Source of the DNA: Xestospongia muta
Taxonomy: Eukaryota; Porifera; Demospongiae; Haplosclerida; Petrosiidae
Direction of reading: 5' to 3'
Assembly (NCBI GenBank): GCA_963693285.1
Contig: OY848930.1
Span: 2,418,001-2,482,000 of the forward strand
DNA length: 64,000 bases
Below are positions 12,591 through 24,199 of the stretch, in pieces. A model generated the notes under the pieces. It was not told the DNA's origin. It searched no databases and saw nothing but the letters and a program-made list of their open reading frames with translations. The position numbers and the translations under genes were made by a program. Numbering within the stretch: position 1 is the first letter of the stretch; each line of letters starts with the position of its first letter.

Positions 12591-13559
12591 TAAGTTTAGT
12601 TGTCTTAAATATACTAATAAAGTAGTCTAAAAGGTTAAAGCTCTAAAATAAAGAGTTTAGAGTTTTTTCAAAGTTAGAAAAAATTAGAAATTAACTGTGA
12701 AAACTGGTTAAATAAGCTGATCTAAAGAGTTTAATAAGTTTACCTGTTTTAAATATACTTAAAAAAGTAGTCTAAATACGTTAAAACTCTGAAATAAAGA
12801 GTTTAGAGCTTTTTGAAAGTTAAAAAAGATTAGAAATTAACTGTGAAAACTAGTTAAATAAGCTGATCTAAAGAATTTAGTAAGTTTATCTGTCTTAAAT
12901 ATACAAATAAAGTAGTCTAAATAGGTTAAAACTCTAAAATAAAGAGTTTAGAGCTTTTTGAAAGTTAAAAAAGATTAGAAATTAACTGTGAAAAATGGTT
13001 AAATAAGCTGATCTAAAGAGTTTAGCAAGTGTAGGTGTTTAAATATACTAATAAAGTAGTATAAATAGTGTAAAACTCTAAAAAGGAGTTTAGAGTTTTT
13101 TGAAAGTTAAAAAATATTTGAAATTATCTGTGAAATCTGGTTAAATAAGCTGATCTAAAGAGTTTAGTAAGTTTATCTCAGTTAAATATACTAATACGTA
13201 GTCTAAGTGTTTAGAGCTTTTTGAAAGTTAAAAAATATTAGAAATTAACTGTGAAAACTTCTTAAATAAGCTATTCTAAAGAGTTTAGTAAGTTTATCTG
13301 TCTTAAATATACTAATAAAGTAGTCTAAATAGGTTAAAACTCTAAAATAAAGAGTTTAGAGCTTTTTGAGGTTAAATCTCTAAAATAAAGAGTTTAGAGC
13401 GTTTTGAAAGTTAAAAAGGATTAAAAATTAAATGTGAAAACTGGTTAATTAAGCTGATCTAGATAGTTTAGTAAGTTTATTTGTCTTAAATATACTAATA
13501 AAGTAGTCTAAATAGGTTAAAACTATAAAATAAAGAGTTTAGAGCTTTTTGAAAGTTAA
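12591..13559 (+). repeat. Third, partial copy of the 1025-bp HOR
   Basis: Begins abruptly at TAAGTTTAGTTGTC (12591) and matches 8512-9340 at offset 4079 and 9537 to about 10505 at offset 3054. The 38-bp internal duplication is kept (second GGTTAAAT at 13370). After about 13.56 kb the sequence leaves the pattern. Confidence 0.86.
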
Positions 13560-15640
13560 AAATATTAGAAATTAACTGTGAAAACTGGTTAAATAAGCTG
13601 ATCTAAAGAGTTTAATAAGTTTATCTGTTTGAATATACTAATAAAGTAGTCTAAATAGATTAAAACTCTAAAATAGAGAGTTTTGAAGTTTTTGAAAGTA
13701 AAAAATATTAAAATTAACTGTGAAACCTGGTTAAATAAGCTGATCTAAAGAGTTTAGTAAGTTTATCTCTCTTAAATATATTAATAAAGTAGTCTAAATA
13801 GGTTAAAACTCTAAAATAAAGAGTTTAGAGCTTTCTGAAAGTTAAAAAAGATTAGAAATTAACTGTGAAACTTTGTTAAATAAGCTGATCTAAAGAGTTT
13901 AGTAAGTTTATCTGTCTTAAATATACTAATAAAGTAGTCTAAATAGGTTAAAACTCTAAAAGAAAGAGTTTAGAGCTTTTTGAAAGTTAAAAAATATTAC
14001 AAATTAACTGTGAAACGGGATAAATAAGGTGATCTAAAGAGTTTACCAAGTTTATTGCCTTAAATATACAAATAAAGTAGTGTAAATAGATTAAAACTCT
14101 AAAAAAAATAGTTTAGAGCTTTTTGAAAGTTAAGAAACATTAGAAATTAACTGTGAAAACTGGTTAAATAAGCTGATCTAAAGACTTTACCAAGTTTATT
14201 GTCTTAATTATACTAATAAAATAGTCTAAATAGACTAAAACTCTAAAAAAAAGAGTTTAAGAGGTTTTTGAAAGTTAAAAAGATTAGAAATTAACTGTGA
14301 AAACTGGTTAAATAAGCTGATCTGAAGAGTTTAGTAAGTTTATCTGTCTTAAATATACTAATAAAGTAGTCTAAATAGGTAAAACTCTAAAATAAATAGT
14401 TTAAAGCTTTTTAAAGTGAAAAAAGATTTGATATTAACTGTGAAAACTGGTTAAATAAGCTGATCTAAAGAGTTTAATAAGTCTATCTATCTCTAAATAT
14501 ACTATTAAAGTAGTCAAAATAGGTTAGAACTCTAAAGTAAAGTGTTTAGAGCTTTTCGAAAGTCAACAAATATTGAAAATTAACTGTGAAAACTGGTTAA
14601 ATATGTTGATCTAAAGAGTTTAGTAAGTTTATCTGTCTTAAATATACTAATAAAGTAGTCTAAATAGGTTAAAACTCTAAAATAAAGAGTTTAGAGCTTT
14701 CTGAAAGTTAAAAAAGATTAGAAATTAACTGTGAAAACTGGTTAAATAAGCTGATCTAAAGAGTTTAGTAAGTTTATCTGTCTTAAATATACTAATAAAA
14801 TAGTCTAAATAGGTTAAAACTCTAAAATAAATTGTTTAGAGGTTTTTGAGATTTAAAAAATATTAGAAACTAACAGGGAAAACTGGTTAAATAAGCTGAT
14901 CTAAAGAGTTTAGTAAGTTTATCTGTCTTAAATATACTAATAAAGTACTCTAAATAGGTTAAAACTCTAAAATAAAAATTTTAGAGTTTTTAAAGAGTTA
15001 AAAATTTTAGAAATTAACTGTGAAAACTGGTTAAATAAGCTGATGTAAAAAGTTTAGTAAGTTTATCTGTCTTAAATATACTAATAAAGTAGTCTAAATG
15101 GGTTAAAACTCTAAAATAAAAAGTTTAGAGCGTTTTGAATGTTAAAAAATATTAGAAATTAACTGTGAAAACTGGTTAAATAAGCTGATCTAAAGTGTTT
15201 ACTAAATTTATCTCCCTTTAATATACTGATAAAGTAGTCTAAATAGGTTAAAACTCTAAAATAAAGAGTTTAGAGCTTTTTGAAAGTTAATAAAGATTAG
15301 AAATTAACTGTGAAAACTGGTTAAATAAGCTGATCTAAAGAGTTTAGTACGTTTATCTGTCTTAAATACACTAATAAAGTGGTCTAAATAAATTAAAACT
15401 CTAAAAGAGAGAGTTTAGTGTCTTTTTAAAGTTAAAAAAGATTAGAAATTAACTGTGAAAACTGGTTAAATAAGCTGATATAAAGAGTTTAATAAGTTTA
15501 TCTCTCTTAAATATACTAATAAAGTAGTCTAAATAGGTTAAAACTCTAAAATAAAAATTTTAGAGCTTTTACAGAGTTAAATAAGATGAGAAATTAACTG
15601 TCAAAACTGGTTAAATAAGCTGATCTAAAGAGTTTAGTAA
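13560..15640 (+). repeat. Irregular satellite monomers, little higher-order structure
   Basis: About 14 monomers that differ from each other individually; I found no long copy of this stretch as a whole. One local match is about 14925-15140 with 20700-20925 (offset 5774), marked by AAAGTACTCTAAATAGG and AATTTTAGAGTTTTTAAAGA. No other sequence type is present. Confidence 0.7.
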
Positions 15641-16317
15641 GTTTATATGTCTTAAATATATTAATAAACTAGTCAAAACAGGTTAAAACCCTAAAATAAA
15701 GAGTTTAGAGCTTTTTAAAGTTAAAAAAGATTAGAAATTATCTGTGAAAACTGGTTAAATTAGCTGATCTAAAGACTTTTGTAAGTTTATCTGTCTTATA
15801 TATACTAATAAAGTAGTCTAAATAGGTTAAAACTCTAAAATAAAGAGATTAGAGTTTTTTCAAAGTTAGAAAAGATTAGAAATTAATTGTGAAAACTGGT
15901 TCAATAAGCTTATCTAAAGAGTTTATTAAGTTTATCTCTCTTAAATATAATAATAAAGTAGTCTAAAGGGGATAAAACTGTAAAATAAAGAGTTTAGAGC
16001 TTTTTGAAAGTTAAAAATGATTAGAAATTAACTGTGAAAACTGGTTGAATAAGCTGATCTAAAGAGTTTAGTAAGTTTATCTGTCTTAAATATACTAATA
16101 AAGTAGTCTAAATAAGTTAAAACTCTAAAATAAAGATTTTAGAGCTTTTTGAAAGTTAAAAAAGATTTGAAATTAACTGTGAAAACTGGTTAAATAAGCT
16201 GATCTAAAGAGTTTAGTAAGTTTATCTGTCTTAAATATACTAATAAAGTAGTCTAAACATGTTAAAAATCTGAAATAAAGAGTTTAGAGCTTTTTAAAAG
16301 TTAAAAAAGAATAGAAA

Positions 16318-16338
16318 TTAACTGTGAAAACTGGTTAA
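16318..16338 (+). other. Conserved 21-bp dyad TTAAC-N11-GTTAA at the monomer junction (one example)
   Basis: Across the boundary between monomers the consensus reads TTAACTGTGAAAACTGGTTAA, with 5-bp inverted arms 11 bp apart, which puts the arm centres on similar helix faces. This and the following AATAAGCTGATCTAAAGAG are the least variable part of the array. Most indel variants (117-bp monomer, ~266-bp dimer, 76-bp half-monomer) keep it. By analogy with conserved boxes in other centromeric satellites it may bind a protein; no known motif (such as a CENP-B box) matches. Confidence 0.5.
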
Positions 16339-16475
16339 ATAAGCTGATCTAAAGAGTTTAGTAAGTTTATCTGTCTTAAATATACTAATAAAGTAGTCTA
16401 AATAGGTTAAAACTCTAAAATAAAGAGTTTAGAGCTTTTTGAAAGTTAAAAAAGATTAGAAATTAACTGTGAAAA
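16331..16475 (+). repeat. Reference 145-bp monomer (exact consensus copy)
   Basis: This copy matches the majority base at every position I compared. It has 34 G/C in 145 bp (about 23% G+C) and no CpG. In order it contains the conserved core CTGGTTAAATAAGCTGATCT (1-20), a short dyad CTAAA-GAG-TTTAG (19-31), a variable middle TATCTGTCTTAAATATACTA, a second GGTTAAA (75-81), two overlapping hairpin-capable elements around AACTCTAAAATAAAGAGTTT (80-104), then GCTTTTTGAAAGTTAAAAAA and the conserved end GAAATTAACTGTGAAAA. A base-identical copy lies at 19216-19360, and an identical reverse complement at 31042-31186. Confidence 0.95.
16410..16434 (+). other. Two mutually exclusive hairpin elements (one example of many)
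   Basis: AAACTCT (16410-16416) pairs with AGAGTTT (16424-16430) across a 7-base loop. Alternatively CTCTAAA (16413-16419) pairs with TTTAGAG (16428-16434) across an 8-base loop. Each gives a perfect 7-bp stem, and the two cannot form together. The element recurs in most monomers, though many carry substitutions in one arm, so strong selection for pairing is not evident. Confidence 0.6.
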
Positions 16476-18236
16476 CTAGTTAAATAAGCTGATCTAAAGA
16501 GTTTAGTAATTTTATTTGTCTTAAATATACCAATAAACTAGTTAAATAGGTTAAAAATCTGATATAAAGAGGTTAGAGCTTTTTTAAAGTTTAAAAAGAA
16601 TAGAAATTAACTGTGAAAACTGGTTAAATAAGTTGATCTAAAGAGTTTAGTAAGTTTATCTGTCTTAAATATAGTAATAAACTAGATAAATAGGTTAAAA
16701 CTCTAAAATAAAGAGTTTAGACCTTTTTTCAGGTTAAAAATATTAGAAATTAACTGTGATAACTTGTTAAATAAGCTGATCTAAAGAGTTTAGTAAGTTT
16801 ATCTATTTAAATATACTAATAAAGTAGTTTAAATAGGATAAAACTCTAAAATAAAGTGTTCAGAGCTTTTTGAAAGTTAAAAATATTTGAAATTAACTGT
16901 GAAAACTGGTTAAATGAGCTGATCTAAAGAGTTTAGTAAGTTTATCTGTCTTAAATTTACTAATAAAATAGTCAAAATAGGTTAAAACTCTAAAATAAAG
17001 AGTTTAAAGCTTTTGGAAAGTTAAAAAATTAGAAATTAACTGTGAAAACTGGTTAAATAAGCTGATCTAAAGAGTTTATTAAGTTTTTCTATCTTAAATA
17101 TACTAATAAAGTAGTCTAAACAGGATAAAACTCTAAAATAAAGTGTTTAGAGCTTTTTGAAAGTTAAAAAAGATTAGAAATTAACCTTGAAAACTTGTGA
17201 AATGACCTGATCTAAAGAGTTTACTAAGTTTATCTGTCTTAAATATACTAATACAGTAGTCTAAATAGGTTAAAACTCTAAAATAAAGAGTTTAGAGCTT
17301 TTTCAAAGTTAAAAAAGATTAGAAATTAACTGTGAAAACTGGTTAAATAAGCTGATCTAAAGAGTTTAGTAAGTTTATCTGTCTTAAATACACTAATAAA
17401 ATAGTCTAAATAGGTTAAAACTCTAAAATAAAGAGTTTAGAGCTTTTTGAAAGTTAAAAAAGATTAGAAATTAACTGTGAAAACTGGTTAAATGAGCTGA
17501 TCTAAAGAGTTTAGTAAGTTTATCTGTCATAAATATACTAATAAAGTAGTCTAAATAAGATAAAATTCTAAAATAAGAGTTTAGAGCTTTGTCAAAGTTA
17601 AAAAAGATTAGAAATTAACTGTGAAAACTGGTTAAATAAGCTGATCTAAAGAGTTTAGTAAGTTTATCTGTCTTAAATATACTAATAAAGTAGTCTAAAT
17701 AGGTTAAAAGTCTAGAATAAAGAGTTTGTTTTTTGAAAGTTAAAAAAAATTAGAAATTAACTGTGAAAACTGGTTAAATCAGCTGATCTAAAGAGTTTAG
17801 TAAGTTTATCAGTCTTAAATATACTAATAAAGTAGTCTAAATAGGTTAAAACTCTAAAATAAAGAGTTTAGAACTTTTTGAATGTCTAAAAAGATTAGAA
17901 ATTAACTGTGAAAACTGGTTAAATAAGCTTATCTAAAGAGTTTATTAAGTTTATCTCTCTTAAACATAATAATAAAGTAGTCTAAAGGGGATAAAACTGT
18001 AAAATAAAGAGTTTAGAGCTTTTGAAAGTTAAAAAAGATTAGAAATTAACTGTGAAAACTGGTTGAATAAGCTGATCTAAAGAGTTTAGTAAGTTTATCT
18101 GTCTTAAATATATTAATAAAGTAGTCTAAATAAGTTAAAACTCTAAAATAAAGATTTTAGAGCATTTTGAAAGTTAAAAATATTTAAAATTAACTGTGAA
18201 AACTGGTTAAATAAGCTGATCTAACGAGTTTAGTAA

Positions 18237-20650
18237 GTTTATATGTCTTAAATATACTAATAAACTAGTCAAAACAGGTTAAAACCCTAAAATAAAGAGT
18301 TTAGAGCTTTTTGAAAGTTAAAAAAGATTAGAAATTATCTGTGAAAACTGGTTAAATAATGTGATCTAAAGAGTTTAGTAAGTTTATCTGTCTTATATAT
18401 ACTAATAAAGTAGTCTAAATAGGTTAAAACTCTAAAATAAAGAGAGTAGAGTTTTTTCAAAGTTAGAAAAGATTAGAAATTAATTGTGAAAACTGGTTAA
18501 ATAAGCTTATCTAAAGAGTTTATTAAGTTTATCTCTCTTAAATATAACAATAAAGTAGTCTAAAGGGGATAAAACTGTAAAATAAAGATTTTAGAGCTTT
18601 TTGAAAATTAAAAAAGATTAGAAATTAACTGTGAAAACTGGTTGAATAAGCTGATCTAAAGAGTTTAGTAAGTTTATCTGTCTTAAATATACTAATAAAG
18701 TAGTCTAAATAAGTTAAAACTCTAAAATAAAGATTTTAGAGCTTTTTGAAAGTTAAAAAGATTTCAAATTAACTGTGAAAACTGGTTAAATAAGCTAATC
18801 TAAAGAGTTTAGTAAGTTTATCTATCTTAAATATACTAATAAAGTAGTCTAAACATGTTAAAAATTTGAAATAAAGAGTTTAGAGCTTTTTCAAAGTTAA
18901 AAAAGAATAGAAATTAACTGTGAAATCTGGTTAAATAAGCTGATCTAAAGAGTTTAGTAAGTTTATCTGTCTTAAATATACTAATAAAGTAGTCTAAATA
19001 GGTTAAAACTCTAAAATAAAGAGTTTAAAGTTTTTTAAGAATTAAAAAGATTAGAAATTAACTGTGAAAACTGGTTAAATAAGCTGATCTAAAGAGTTTA
19101 GTAAGTTTATCTGTCTTAACTATACTAATAAAGTAGTCTAAATAGGTTAAAACTCTAAATTAAAGAGTATAGAGCTTTCTGAAAGTTAAAAAAGATTAGA
19201 AATTAACTGTGAAAACTGGTTAAATAAGCTGATCTAAAGAGTTTAGTAAGTTTATCTGTCTTAAATATACTAATAAAGTAGTCTAAATAGGTTAAAACTC
19301 TAAAATAAAGAGTTTAGAGCTTTTTGAAAGTTAAAAAAGATTAGAAATTAACTGTGAAAACTTGTTAAATAAGCTGATCTAAAGAGTTTAGTAATTTTAT
19401 CTGTCTTAAATATACCAATAAACTAGTTAAATAGGTTAAAAATCTGATATAAAGAGGTTAGAGCTTTTTAAAGTTTAAAAAGAATAGAAATTAACTGTGA
19501 AAACTGGTTAAATAAGTTGATCTAAAGAGTTTAGTAAGTTTATCTGTCTTAAATATAGTAATAAACTAGATAAATAGGATAAAACTCTAAAATAAAGAGT
19601 TTAGACCTTTTTTCAGGTTAAAAATATTAGAAATTAACTGTGATAACTTGTTAAATAAGCTGATCTAAAGAGTTTAGTAAGTTTATCTATTTAAATATAC
19701 TAATAAAGTAGTTTAAATAGGATAAAACTCTAAAATAAAGTGTTCAGAGCTTTTTGAAAGTTAAAAAGATTAGAAATTAACCTTGAAAACTGGTTAAATG
19801 AGCTGATCTAAAGAGTTTAGTAAGTTTATCTGTCTTAAATTTACTAATAAAATAGTCTAAATAGGTTAAAACTCTAAAATAAAGAGTTTAAAGCTTTTGG
19901 AAAGTTAAAAAATTAGAAATTAACTGTGAAAACTGGTTAAATAAGCTGATCTAAAGAGTTTATTAAGTTTTTCTATCTTAAATATACTAATAAAGTAGTC
20001 TAAATAGGATAAAACTCTAAAATAAAGTGTTTAGAGCTTTTTGAAAGTTAAAAAAGATTAGAAATTAACCTTGAAAACTTGTGAAATGACCTGATCTAAA
20101 GAGTTTACTAAGTTTATCTGTCTTAAATATACTAATACAGTAGTCTAAATAGGTTAAAACTCTAAAATAAAGAGTTTAGAGCTTTTTGAAAGTTAAAAAA
20201 GATTAGAAATTAACTGTGAAAACTGGTTAAATGAGCTGATCTAAAGAGTTTAGTAAGTTTATCTGTCATAAATATACTAATAAAGTAGTCTAAATAAGAT
20301 AAAATTCTAAAATAAGAGTTTAGAGCTTTTTGAAAGTTAAAAAAGAATAGAAATTAACTGTGAAAACTTGTTAAATAAGCTGATCTAAAGAGTTTAGTAA
20401 GTTTATCTGTCTTAAATAAACTAATAAAGTAGTCTTAATAGGTTAAAAATCTAGAATAAAGAGTTTATAGTTTTTTGAAAGTTAAAAAAAATTAGAAACT
20501 AACTGTGAAAACTGGTTAAATAAGCTGATCTAAAGAGTTTAGTAAGTTTATCAGTCTTAAGTATACTAATAAAGTAGTCTAAATAGGATAAAACTCTAAA
20601 ATAAAGAGTTTAGAACTTTTTGAAAGTCTAAAAAGATTAGAAATTAACTG
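18237..20650 (+). repeat. Long-block repeat, copy 2
   Basis: Second occurrence of the 15.6-17.9 kb monomer series with the same order of private variants; it differs by whole-monomer gains and losses and scattered substitutions. The extra two monomers sit at about 18.96-19.32 kb. It includes an exact consensus monomer at 19216-19360. Confidence 0.82.
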
Positions 20651-20944
20651 TGAAAACTGATTAAACAAGTTCATCTAAAGAGTTTCCTAAGTTTATCTGT
20701 CTTAAATATACTAATAAAGTACTCTAAATAGGTTAAAACTCTAAAATAAAAATTTTAGAGTTTTTAAAGAGTTAAAAATTTTAGAAATTAACAGTGAAAA
20801 CTGGTTAAATAAGCTGATCTAAAAAGTTTAGTAAGTTTATCTGTCTTAAATATACTAATAAAGTAGTCTAAATGGGTTGAAAAACTCTAAAATAAAGAGT
20901 TTAGAGCGTTTTGAATGTTAAGAAACATTAGAAATTATCTGTGA

Positions 20945-22850
20945 AAACTGGTTAAATAAGCTTATCTAAAGAGTTTATTAAGTTTATCTCTCTTAAATAT
21001 AATAATAAAGTAGTCTAAATGGGGATAAAACTGTAAAATAAAGAGTTTAGAGCTTTTTGAAAGTTAAAAAAGATTAGAAATTAACTGTGAAAACTGGTTG
21101 AATAAGCTGATCTAAAGAGTATAGTAAGTTTATCTGTCTTAAATATACTAATAAAGTAGTCTAAATAAGTTAAAACTCTAAAATATAAATATACTAATAA
21201 AGTAGTCCAAACATGTTAAAAATCTGAAATAAAGAGTTTAGAGCTTTTTCAAAGTTAAAAAAGATTAGAAATTAACTGTGAAAACTGGTTAAATAAGCTG
21301 ATCTAAAGAGTTTAGTAAGTTTATCTGTCTTAAATATACTAATAAAGTAGTCTAAATAGGTTAAAACTCTAAAATAAAGAGTTTAGAGCTTTCTGAAAGT
21401 TAAAAAAGATTAGAAATTAACTGTGAAAACTTGTTAAATAAGCTGATCTAAAGAGTTTAGTCATTTTATTTGTCTTAAATATACCAATAAACTAGTTAAA
21501 TAGGTTAAAAATCTGATATAAAGAATTTAGAGCTTTTTTAAAGTTTAAAAAGAATAGAAATTAACTGTGAAAACTGGTTAAATAAGTTGATCTAAAGAGT
21601 TTAGTAAGTTTATCTGTCTTAAATATAGTAATAAACTAGATAAATAGGTTAAAACTCAAAAGAGTTTAGACCTTTTTTCAGGTTAAAAATATTAGAAATT
21701 AACTGTGATAACTTGTTAAATAAGCTGATCTAAAGAGTTTAGTAAGTTTATCTATTTAAATATACTAATAAAGTAGTTTAAATAGGATAAAACTCTACAA
21801 TAAAGTGTTCAGAGCTTTTTGAAAGTTAAAAAGATTAGAAATTAACTGTGAAAACTGGTTAAATGAACTGATCTAAAGAGTTTAGTAACTTTATCTCTTA
21901 AAGTTACTAATAAAATAGTGTAAATAGGTTAAAACTCTAAAATAAAGAGTTTAAAGCTTTTGGAAAGTTAAAAAATTAGAAATTAACTGTGAAAACTGGT
22001 TAAATAAGCTGGTCTAAAGAGTTTATTAAGTTTTACTATCTTAAATATACTAATAAAGTAGTCTAAATAGGATAAAACTCTAAAATAAAGTGTTTAGAGC
22101 TTTTTGAAAGTTAAAAAAGATTAGAAATTAACCTTGAAAACTTGTGAAATGACCTGATCTAAAGAGTTTACTAAGTTTTTCTGTCTTAAATATACTAATA
22201 CAGTAGTCTAAATAGGTTAAAACTCTAAAATAAAGAGTTTAGAGCTTTTCAAAGTTAAAAAGATTAGAAATTAACTGTGAAAACTAGTTAAATAAGCTGA
22301 TCTAAAGAGTTTAGTAAGTTTACTTGTCTTAAATACACTAATAAAGTAGTCTAAATAGGTTAAAACTCTTAAATAAAGAGTTTAGAGCTTTTTGAAAGTG
22401 AAAAAAGATTAGAAATTAACTGTGAAAACTGGTTAAATGAGCTGATCTAAAGAGTTTAGTAAGTTTATCTGTCATAAATATACTAATAAAGTAGTCTAAA
22501 TAAGATAAAATATTAAAATAAGAGTTTAGAGCTTTTTTAAAGTTAAAAAAGATTAGAAATTAACTGTGAAAACTGGTTAAATAAGCTGATCTAAAGAGTT
22601 TAGTAAGTTTATCTGTCTTAAATATACTAATAAAGTAGTGTAAATAGGTTAAAAATCTAGAATAAAGAGTTTATAGTTTTTTGAAAGTTAAAAAAATTAC
22701 AAATTAACTGTGAAAACTGGTTTAATAAGCAGATCTAAAGAGTTTAGTAAGTTTATCAGTCTTAAGTATACTAATAAAGTAGTCTAAATAGGTTAAAACT
22801 CTAAAATAAAGAGTTTCGAGCTTTTTGAAAGTTAAAAAAGATTAGAAATT
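20945..22850 (+). repeat. Long-block repeat, copy 3 (shortened)
   Basis: Corresponds to about 18490-20600 with offsets falling from 2455 to 2358 to 2069 (CAATAAACTAG at 21485), so roughly two and a half monomers were lost. An unusual join at 21180-21190 reads AAAATATAAATATACTAATA, where the hairpin-and-core part of a monomer is missing. CCTTGAAAACTTGTG recurs at 22132. Confidence 0.78.
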
Positions 22851-24199
22851 AACTGCGAAAACTTGTTAAATAAGCTGATGTAAAGAGTTTAGTAAGTTTA
22901 TCTGTCTTAAATATACTAATAAAGTAGTCTAAATAGCTTAAAACTCTAAACTAAAGAGTTTCGAGCTTTATGAAAGTAAAAAAAAGATTAGAAATTAACT
23001 GTTAAAACTGGTTAAATAAGCTGATTGAAAGAGTTTAGTAAGTTTATCTGTCTTAAATATACTAATAAAGTAGTCTAAATAGATTAAAACTCTAAAATAA
23101 AGAGTTTAGAGCTTTTTGAAAGTTAAAAAAGATTAGAAATTAACTGTGAAAACTGGTTAAATAAACTGATCTAAAGAGTTTAGTAAGTTTATCTATCTTA
23201 AATATCCTAATAAAGTAGTCTAAATAGGTTAAAAATCTGAAATAAAGAGTTTAGAGCTTTTTCAAAGTTAAAAAATATTAGAAATTAACTGTGAAAACTG
23301 GTTAAATAAGCTGATCTAAAGAGTTTAGTAAGTTTATCTGTCTTAAATATACTAATAAAGTAGTCTAAATAGGTTAAAACTCTAAAATAAAGAGTTTCGA
23401 GCTTTTTGAATGTTAAAAAAGATTAGAAATTAACTGTGAAAACTTGTTAAATAAGCTGATCTAAAGAGTTTAGTAAGTTTATCTGTCTTAAATATACTAA
23501 TAAAGTAGTCTAAATAGGTTAAAACTCTAAACTAAAGAGTTTCGAGCTTTTTGAAACTTAAAAAAGATTAGAAATTAACTGTGAAAACTTGTTAAATAAG
23601 CTGATCTAAAGAGTTTAGTAATTTTATTTGTCTTAAATATACCAATAAACTAGTTAAATAGGTTAAAAATCTGATATAAAGAGGTTAGAGCTTTTTTAAA
23701 GTTTAAAAAGAATAGAAATTAACTGTGAAAACTGGTTAAATAAGTTGATCTAAAGAGTTTAGTAAGTTTATCTGTCTTAAATATATTAATAAACTAGATC
23801 AATTGGTTAAAACTCTAAAATAAAGAGTTTAGACCTTTTTTAAGGTTAAAAATATTAGAAATTAACTGTGATAACTGGTTAAATAAGCTGATCTAAAGAG
23901 TTTAGTAAGTTTATCTATTGAAATATACTAATAAAGTAGTTTAAATAGGATAAAACTCTAAAATAAAGTGTTCAGAGCTTTTTGAAAGTTAAAAAGATTA
24001 TAAATTAACTGTGAAAACTGGTTAAATGAGCTGATCTAAAGAGTTTAGTAAGTTTATCTGTCTTAAATTTACTAATAAAATAGTCTAAATAGGTTAAAAC
24101 TCTAAAATAAAGAGTTTAAAGCTTTTGGAAAGTTAAAAAATTAGAAATTAACTGTGAAAACTGGTTAAATAAGCTGATCTAAAGAGTTTATTAAGTTTA
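22851..24199 (+). repeat. Monomers leading into long-block repeat copy 4
   Basis: The first part (to about 23.57 kb) has near-consensus monomers with a shared GAGTTTCGAGCTTT variant. From about 23575 the ATACCAATAAACTAG block recurs (marker at 23643) to about 24190. That piece is copied again at about 26870-27488 (offset 3294). Confidence 0.75.

Larger units (their letters stand above)
15640..17950 (+). repeat. Long-block repeat, copy 1 (~2.3 kb)
   Basis: Corresponds to 18237-20650, with the offset stepping 2596 (ATATGTC at 15645 and 18241; AAACATG at 16255 and 18851), then 2885 (CAATAAACTAG at 16531 and 19416), then 2739 (TGTCATAAAT at 17525 and 20264). Steps of 289 and 145 bp mean two monomers gained, then one lost, in copy 2. 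Distinctive marks: ATACCAATAAACTAG, GATATAAAGAGGTTAG, CCTTGAAAACTTGTG and AAAGGGGATAAAAC. Confidence 0.82.

Noticed and set aside
13560..15640. Possible boundary or spacer in the array
   Set aside because: It looked less ordered, but every 145 bp still contains the conserved core, so it is ordinary diverged satellite.
16434..16445. T-runs after hairpins read as transcription terminators or Pol III stops
   Set aside because: TTTTT follows the hairpin in most monomers simply as part of the repeat; there is no gene or promoter upstream to terminate.
16331..16475. CENP-B box
   Set aside because: The consensus has no CpG and no match to the CENP-B box core (TTCG...CGGG). Occasional TTTTTCGAAAG variants are single substitutions and lack the second half.
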